DNA of 64,000 nt from assembly GCA_964596535.1 (NCBI GenBank), contig CAZQUR010000004.1, positions 1 to 64,000 on the forward strand, in the 5' to 3' direction. The DNA is from GCA-002779465 sp964596535 (GTDB lineage Bacteria; Desulfobacterota; Desulfobacteria; Desulfobacterales; UBA2156). The notes under the pieces were generated by a model. That model was not told the origin of the DNA. It did not search any database and saw only the letters and a list, made by a program, of their open reading frames with translations. Position numbers and translations under genes: made by a program. Shown one piece after another: positions 59,341 through 64,000 of the stretch; position 1 is the stretch's first letter, and each line of letters begins with the position of its first letter.

Positions 59341-60381
59341 ATGGAGCCTGAATTCACCGATAAAGAAAAGGCCGCCGGCGCCTTCATCGTCCTGGTGTGT
59401 ATCGTCCTGATCGCCCTCGTGGCCGTCATCGGAAAAGGCAAGCACTGGTTCAAGCGCTCGGTGATTTACCACACCACCTTCAATGAAGGATACAACCTGA
59501 AGGTGGGGGCACCGGTAAAACTCCTCAAGGCCGACATCGGAAAAGTGGAAGAGATCGCACCAGTGGAAAACCAGGTGAAGGTCACCCTTGCCGTGCTGGA
59601 GGATTTTGTTCCACGGATCCGGCAGGATGTGACGGTCACGGTGGAAAGTCCCACCCTCATCGGGTCCGAATACGTCTCCATCCAGCCCGGGACTCCGGGT
59701 GCCCCCGTTCTTCCCGAAGGAAGCCTTCTCCCCTCAAAAGAAAAAAAGTCGATATCGGACATTTTGGAAGAATTTCAAGTGGAAAAAACCGTCAAACAAT
59801 TCATCCGGGCGGTTCAGGATCTTTCCGGCGCCGCGGAACTGCTCCGGGATCCTGAGGGACCCCTTTTTTCCGCCCTGGAGAATCTGAACCGAACCACCGG
59901 CCACCTGGAGCGGATCGTCGCCGATCTGGACGCCGGGAAAGGAACCGTCGGCAGGCTCCTGAGGTCCGACGCCCTGTATGACGCCATGACCGCGAACATG
60001 GAAACGCTTGGGGAAACGCTTGAAAAGATCCGCCAGGCCTCCGAAGCGGCACCGGATGCCATGGCCCGACTCAAGGACAACCTGTCGACCTTGAAAAGGG
60101 TGCAACTGGAACTCTTCGAACGCATTCAAAGCGTCCGGTCGCTCATGAACGCCGTGCAGGGAAATTTGAAACAGATGAAAACCATCCTTTCCAACCTGGA
60201 AAAAGGGAGCCGGGACATCCCGGAAATCACCCGGACGGCCAAGGATGGCATCCGGGAAATCCGGGAAGGCGTGGAACGCATGGACCGGGTCATCCACTCC
60301 ATCCAGGAGAATGTCTTGATCCGTTCCAACCTCCCGCCGCCGGTGGAAGGCAAGAGCCTTGACGCGGATCTGAGACAATGA
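59341..60381 (+). CDS. MlaD-family (MCE domain) lipid-transport substrate-binding protein
   Basis: A 346-residue protein with one N-terminal membrane anchor (AAGAFIVLVCIVLIALVAVIG) and a periplasmic MCE domain (FNEGYNLKVGAPVKLLKADIGKV; ESPTLIGSEYVSIQPG). About 200 mostly helical residues follow, rich in Leu, Glu and Arg, that probably form a coiled-coil tube. MCE proteins of this longer type bind lipid in a hexameric ring and extend toward the outer membrane. It forms a pair with the MlaE gene upstream. The 37-bp gap after it contains AAGGAGG of the next gene. Confidence 0.9.
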   Translation: MEPEFTDKEKAAGAFIVLVCIVLIALVAVIGKGKHWFKRSVIYHTTFNEGYNLKVGAPVKLLKADIGKVEEIAPVENQVKVTLAVLEDFVPRIRQDVTVTVESPTLIGSEYVSIQPGTPGAPVLPEGSLLPSKEKKSISDILEEFQVEKTVKQFIRAVQDLSGAAELLRDPEGPLFSALENLNRTTGHLERIVADLDAGKGTVGRLLRSDALYDAMTANMETLGETLEKIRQASEAAPDAMARLKDNLSTLKRVQLELFERIQSVRSLMNAVQGNLKQMKTILSNLEKGSRDIPEITRTAKDGIREIREGVERMDRVIHSIQENVLIRSNLPPPVEGKSLDADLRQ

Positions 60382-60418
60382 GATATGTGCCCGTAATCAA
60401 TATAAGGAGGAATGCATT

Positions 60419-61207
60419 ATGGATTGGGGAATGAAAAACCGGCTGTCCCGGCTCATCCGGGAAGACGGCCGCTGCATGTTTTTACCCATCGACCACGGTT
60501 ACTTTCAAGGGCCCACCCGGAAGCTGGAACGGCCCGGAGAAACCATCGCCCCGCTGATCCCTTACGCGGACGGCCTCTTCGTGACCCGGGGGGTGCTCCG
60601 GGCCTGCGTGGATCCGGACAACGCCCCCCCCGTGATCCTTCGGGTCTCCGGTGGCACCAGCATCATCGGGAAGGATCTTTCCCATGAATCGTTGGTGACC
60701 TCCATCGAGGACGCCATCCGGCTCAATGTGTCGGCCGTGGGAATGTCCATCTTCGTGGGGAGCGACTACGAGTACGACTCCCTGGTCAACCTGGGCACCC
60801 TCGTGGACGATTGCGAAACCTACGGCATTCCCGTCATGGCCGTCACCGCCGTGGGGAAGGAACTCGAAAAACGCGATGCCCGGTATCTGTCCCTGTGCTG
60901 CCGCATCGCTGCGGAGTTCGGCGCCAAAGTGGTCAAGACCTACTGGTGTGAAAACTTCGAAAAGGTCACCCAGGGATGCCCGGTACCCGTGGTCATGGCC
61001 GGCGGGCCCAAATGCGAAACTGAACAGGAGGTCTTTTCCTTCGTCCACGACGGGATGGAAAAGGGCGCCATCGGTGTGAACCTGGGCCGCAATATTTGGC
61101 AGCATGCCCACCCCGTGGCCATAATGAAAGCCCTGCGGGCCATCATCCATGAAAAAGCCTCGGTGAAAGACGCCCAGGAAATCTATGATCAGGAAAAAGA
61201 GGCCTGA
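60419..61207 (+). CDS. Class I aldolase, DeoC/LsrF/FbaB family
   Basis: A 262-residue TIM-barrel aldolase. MFLPIDHGYFQGPT is the family's N-terminal block, KVVKTYWCENFEKV contains the Schiff-base Lys region, and VVMAGGPKC and IGVNLGRNIWQH form the phosphate-binding end. The closest described functions are LsrF (autoinducer-2 thiolase), archaeal-type fructose-bisphosphate aldolase and ADH synthase; the sequence cannot choose among them. AAGGAGG is eight bases before the ATG. It lies six bases before a two-domain aldolase/dehydrogenase gene, suggesting a small sugar or sugar-phosphate catabolic pair rather than membership in the lipid cluster. Confidence 0.88.
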   Translation: MDWGMKNRLSRLIREDGRCMFLPIDHGYFQGPTRKLERPGETIAPLIPYADGLFVTRGVLRACVDPDNAPPVILRVSGGTSIIGKDLSHESLVTSIEDAIRLNVSAVGMSIFVGSDYEYDSLVNLGTLVDDCETYGIPVMAVTAVGKELEKRDARYLSLCCRIAAEFGAKVVKTYWCENFEKVTQGCPVPVVMAGGPKCETEQEVFSFVHDGMEKGAIGVNLGRNIWQHAHPVAIMKALRAIIHEKASVKDAQEIYDQEKEA

Positions 61208-61213
61208 TCGGGT

Positions 61214-63322
61214 ATGCCCGCCCGTTTCGAAGAAACCGAAGTCCGCAAGCTTGCGAAAAGAATCACCGGCCACCCGGAGGTCCTCGCCGCCCTGATTCAC
61301 GCCTCCCGTCTGATCGGATGCGATCCCGGACTCGTCCTTCACGGCGGAGGAAACACGTCGGCCAAGGTGACGACGACCGATATTTTCGGAGAAACGGAAA
61401 ACCGCCTCTATGTCAAGGGCAGCGGGATTCACATGGCCGACATCGGACCGGAAGGCTTTTCCGTCCTCCGGCTGGATCCCATCCGGCGGCTGAAGGCGAT
61501 TCCGGATCTTTCCGACGACGCCCTCGAAAATTACCTTTTTTCCCAGCGTGTCGTCGCCGGATGCCCCGGCCCTTCCGTGGAGATGTTACTGCATGCCTTT
61601 TTGCCGCATCGGTATGTCTTCCACTGCCATGCCGATGCGGTGTTGATCCTCGCGCACCAAAAAGAGGCAAAAAGGCTGATCCGCAACGTACTGGGAGAAA
61701 AGGCGGCGGTGCTGCCCTACCGGCATCCCGGCTATCCGCTGGCCCGGGCCGTCGCCGCGGCCCATGAGAAGGCGCCCGCCGTCGACACCCTGGTGGTGCT
61801 GGATCACGGCATCTTCACTTTCGGCGACGACGCCGGACAGGCCTACGCGCGGATGCGCACCTGCGTGAATCAAGCCGAAGCCTTGATCCAAAAGGCCTTG
61901 AAACGCGCCCTCCCAACATCGGCGGCGCGTTCGAGAAAGCGACGCACGCCCCAAATTTCCGATACCGCCCGGGTAGCCCAGGTCATCCGGGGGGTGTGCG
62001 CCCGCCGCACCCCTGACGGTTCCACATTGCGACGCCTGGTGGTCTTACGGCAGGGTCTGTCGATTATGGACGCCTCCCTTTCCCGGGAGGCAAAAAAAAT
62101 ATGTGAAAGCGGGGTCCTGACGCCGGATCATGCCATCCGCACACGAAACCGGATGGTATATCTCGATGCGGTACCGGAAGAAGACGAGGCCCTGAAAAAG
62201 GCCGTGAAAAAGGCCGTGCATCAATTCCGCGCCGTCTATATGCGCTATCTTTATGGAAAAGGACTTTCGGGCCCGGAAGAAACGCCCCCGGAAAAAGCGG
62301 ATCCGGTTCTCTTCCTGGTGGCCGGTCTCGGCCTTTTCGCCGCCGGCGAAACCCCTGCGTCGGCCGACATCGCCGCCGACATCGGCGAGCGCACCGTGAT
62401 TGCCAAGCGCCGCGCCATGGCCATGGGCGCGTACCGCCCCATCTCCCCCGCCCACGTGCGGGACATGGAACGATGGCCCTTGCAGGCGAAAAAAATAAAA
62501 CCCCCGGCGACGGCGGCGTTGGCCGGGCAGGTGGCCCTGGTCACCGGCGGGGGCGGCGCCATCGGGCACGGCATCGCCCGGTGCCTCCTTTCGGCCGGTG
62601 CAGCGGTGGTCCTCGCGGACAAAGACATTCCCCGGCTGGAACGCGGCAAGGATCTATTGACCCGGGAATTCGGCCCCGAACGCCTTGACTCGATGACCTT
62701 CGATGTCACCGATTTCAAGGCCGTGCAGAAAGGATTCGATACGATCAGCACCCGGTTCGGCGGCGTCGACCTGGTGGTCCCCAACGCCGGAATCGCCCAT
62801 GTGGCCAGGATCGAAGACCTGGATCCGGAGGTCCTCGACCGGACCATCGCCGTCAACTTGAAAGGCACCTTCCACACCATCAAGGCGGCCGTCCCCGTTT
62901 TCCGGCGCCAGAATACCGGAGGGAACATCGTGGTCATCAGTTCGAAGAATGTCTTCGATCCGGGGGCGGCGTTTTCCGCCTACAGCGCCTCCAAGGCGGC
63001 CGCCCACCAACTGGCCAAGATCGCCGCCATGGAGCTTTCCGAACTGGGGGTCCGGGTGAACATGATCAACCCGGATGCCGTTTTCGGGGATCAAAAGACG
63101 GCATCCGGGCTGTGGGAGGCGGTGGGGCCGGAGCGGATGCGCGCCAGGGGATTGAGCCCCGAAGGGCTTAAAACCTACTACCGGCAGCGAAGCCTCCTCA
63201 AAACGGAGGTCCTGGCGGAACATGTGGGAAACGCCGTGGTCTTTTTCGCCTCCGAAAAAACCCCCACCACCGGCGCCTCACTCCCCGTGGACGGGGGCAT
63301 CCCGGCGGCCTTCCCCCGGTGA
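61214..63322 (+). CDS. Bifunctional class II aldolase/short-chain dehydrogenase
   Basis: A 702-residue fusion. The N-terminal part (about 1-430) is a class II aldolase/adducin-type domain with GGGNTSAKV, HCHADAVLIL (two zinc histidines) and LVVLDHGIFTFG (third). The C-terminal part (about 435-700) is an SDR with ALVTGGGGAIGHGIA, VVPNAGIAHVA, catalytic Ser near VISSKNVFDPG, YSASKAAAHQL and the ending GASLPVDGGIPAAF. Similar proteins degrade L-rhamnose or other deoxysugars by pairing an aldolase with an alcohol/aldehyde dehydrogenase. It probably processes the same intermediate as the class I aldolase directly upstream. The substrate is unknown. Confidence 0.88.
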   Translation: MPARFEETEVRKLAKRITGHPEVLAALIHASRLIGCDPGLVLHGGGNTSAKVTTTDIFGETENRLYVKGSGIHMADIGPEGFSVLRLDPIRRLKAIPDLSDDALENYLFSQRVVAGCPGPSVEMLLHAFLPHRYVFHCHADAVLILAHQKEAKRLIRNVLGEKAAVLPYRHPGYPLARAVAAAHEKAPAVDTLVVLDHGIFTFGDDAGQAYARMRTCVNQAEALIQKALKRALPTSAARSRKRRTPQISDTARVAQVIRGVCARRTPDGSTLRRLVVLRQGLSIMDASLSREAKKICESGVLTPDHAIRTRNRMVYLDAVPEEDEALKKAVKKAVHQFRAVYMRYLYGKGLSGPEETPPEKADPVLFLVAGLGLFAAGETPASADIAADIGERTVIAKRRAMAMGAYRPISPAHVRDMERWPLQAKKIKPPATAALAGQVALVTGGGGAIGHGIARCLLSAGAAVVLADKDIPRLERGKDLLTREFGPERLDSMTFDVTDFKAVQKGFDTISTRFGGVDLVVPNAGIAHVARIEDLDPEVLDRTIAVNLKGTFHTIKAAVPVFRRQNTGGNIVVISSKNVFDPGAAFSAYSASKAAAHQLAKIAAMELSELGVRVNMINPDAVFGDQKTASGLWEAVGPERMRARGLSPEGLKTYYRQRSLLKTEVLAEHVGNAVVFFASEKTPTTGASLPVDGGIPAAFPR

Positions 63323-63424
63323 CGGCCTCCGGGTTCCAGGGACTTTCCGTTGCCTCTGCACCTTCCGGCCCTTTTCGTTTCCGGCGTATTCTAAATATGA
63401 TGGCTTCGTAAAAAAACCATTTTT

Positions 63425-63526
63425 CCCCTCCCCTGGCGGGAGGGGATTAAGGGGAGGGGGATACAACCCATAGAAAATACATCCTATTTTAACCCTCACC
63501 CCAACCCTCTCCCTCAAGGGAGAGGG
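63425..63526. repeat. G/C-rich paired hairpin repeat
   Basis: Two hairpins stand side by side: CCCCTCCC...GGGAGGGG at 63425-63445 and CCCTCTCCCT-CA-AGGGAGAGGG at 63505-63526, the latter a perfect 10-bp stem. This C-run/G-run form resembles dispersed intergenic repeats in many bacterial genomes. No other copy occurs in the window. It fills most of the 220-bp gap between the aldolase fusion and VOC genes and ends six bases before the latter's ribosome binding site. Confidence 0.55.
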
Positions 63527-63542
63527 AGATCGGGAGGAAATC

Positions 63543-63926
63543 ATGAAACTGTTACACGCGGCCCTGGTTTGTGAAACCCGGGAAAAGAGCGACCGGTTTT
63601 ACAACGGCCTTTTGGGACTCGAAGAGATGGGTACCAAGACGGTTTCCGCCGATTTGATGCACCGGCTTTTCGGGGTGAACACCCCTTATACCCTGGTCCT
63701 TTACGGCAATGCGGATTTCTGTCTGGAGATTTTTATCGGCCCGGGACCGGCCCCGAGGCCCGCGGGGGTGGAACATCTCTGCCTGGAAGTGGAAAACCCG
63801 GCCTCTTTTTTGGAGAAGTGCGCCCAATCCAATGTATCCATCCTGCGGATTCCCAAGCCCGACGGCACGGACCTGGTCTTCATCACGGACTTCGACGGCA
63901 ACCGGTTCGAAATCAAGGGGAAATAA
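63543..63926 (+). CDS. VOC-fold (glyoxalase/dioxygenase superfamily) protein
   Basis: A 127-residue single-domain VOC protein. The two beta-alpha-beta-beta-beta modules are visible: LHAALVCETREKSDRFYNGLLGL and, in the second half, VEHLCLEVENPASFLEKC followed by VFITDFDGNRFEIKG. Candidate metal ligands are His in LLHAALV, Glu in LEIF, His in VEHLCL and Glu in FEIK. Members range over lactoylglutathione lyase, epimerases and dioxygenases, and nothing here decides the reaction. GGGAGG stands five bases before the ATG. It is separated from the aldolase genes by a hairpin repeat and may be transcribed on its own. Confidence 0.88.
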   Translation: MKLLHAALVCETREKSDRFYNGLLGLEEMGTKTVSADLMHRLFGVNTPYTLVLYGNADFCLEIFIGPGPAPRPAGVEHLCLEVENPASFLEKCAQSNVSILRIPKPDGTDLVFITDFDGNRFEIKGK

Positions 63927-63934
63927 TCCCCCTT

Positions 63935-64000
63935 TTACACCCGGCCCCCGCTCCATCGGAGCTTGTTTTTCAACAGGTCGTAATAATGCCTGCCCGGCAG
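63935..64000 (-). CDS. C-terminal fragment of a gene running off the window
   Basis: On the minus strand the last 66 bases read in one frame as LPGRHYYDLLKNKLRWSGGR-V followed by TAA (63937-63935). The composition looks like real protein, and the stop is placed eight bases from the convergent VOC gene's stop. Only 21 residues are visible, too few to identify a family. Confidence 0.4.
   Translation of the reverse strand: MPGRHYYDLLKNKLRWSGGRV

Noticed and set aside
63425..63526. CRISPR repeats
   Set aside because: Only two unlike hairpins, no regular repeat-spacer pattern and no cas genes.
1..64000. Mobile element or prophage carriage of the lipid or hdr clusters
   Set aside because: No integrase, transposase, tRNA attachment site or direct flanking repeats could be seen.

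Overview
The window reads as one contiguous piece of a strictly anaerobic Desulfobacterota (deltaproteobacterial) chromosome, most like a sulfate-reducing or syntrophic lineage. The basis is the density of Hdr/Qmo-type iron-sulfur flavoproteins, a probable selenocysteine-containing Hdr subunit, a c-heme sensor kinase, many PAS histidine kinases and receivers, and a sigma-54 activator with a matching -24/-12 promoter. I see no rRNA, tRNA, CRISPR array, transposase or phage gene.

Region 1 (1-3330): an enoyl-CoA hydratase resembling methylglutaconyl-CoA hydratase, a DRE-TIM (HMG-CoA-lyase-like) metallolyase, and a GntR/UTRA regulator whose promoter is overlapped by a perfect 30-bp palindrome. 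After these come a ~96-bp imperfect palindrome and a tiny Cys-rich protein gene.

Region 2 (3600-26220): a redox module with its own regulators. A receiver-PAS-kinase and a PAS/sigma-54 activator precede a 307-bp regulatory gap holding an inverted-repeat UAS and a sigma-54 promoter. The operon that follows encodes a receiver, a QmoC-like membrane protein fused to CCG domains, HdrA with a GltD/NfnB-type insertion, MvhD, an FrhB/FdhB-like subunit, an HdrC-HdrB/DsrK-like protein with an in-frame UGA and a SECIS-like hairpin, and a tandem HdrA with a complete phosphoreceiver inside it. A periplasmic c-heme sensor kinase, a receiver-kinase and a convergent dCache kinase/receiver pair follow. The gene set suggests that flavin-based electron transfer among quinone, NAD(P)H, ferredoxin and thiol-type acceptors is tied to phosphosignalling, perhaps directly through the HdrA receiver.

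Region 3 (26261-39020): a PEP-synthase-like protein, a TauE/SafE permease with a small membrane partner and a receiver (all minus), then HMG-CoA lyase and LeuD/LeuC-type dehydratase genes (minus), a DUF6125-like protein, a zinc alcohol dehydrogenase, glutamate dehydrogenase and an exported SmpA-like protein. A sequence resembling the GntR palindrome lies upstream of leuC.

Region 4 (39072-60381): a tightly overlapping fatty-acyl/polyene biosynthesis and export cluster. It has a ketoreductase, four ketosynthases with a catalytic Cys plus two Cys-less ketosynthase-like proteins, two ACPs, two hotdog dehydratase-like proteins, a thioesterase, a CrtI-like FAD oxidoreductase, two B12-type radical SAM proteins, three acyl/glycosyl transferases, LolA, an MMPL exporter, and MlaE/MlaD. 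It resembles aryl-polyene clusters but lacks an aryl starter ligase or ammonia lyase. The added CrtI-like and radical SAM genes recall gene sets proposed for ladderane lipids.

Region 5 (60419-64000): a class I aldolase, a two-domain aldolase/short-chain dehydrogenase, a G/C-rich hairpin repeat, a VOC-fold protein and the C-terminal end of a minus-strand gene. Two genes with good Shine-Dalgarno sequences appear to lack ATG/GTG/TTG starts (ATA at 24182, ATT at 53830), and one small exported-protein gene is interrupted by UAG.
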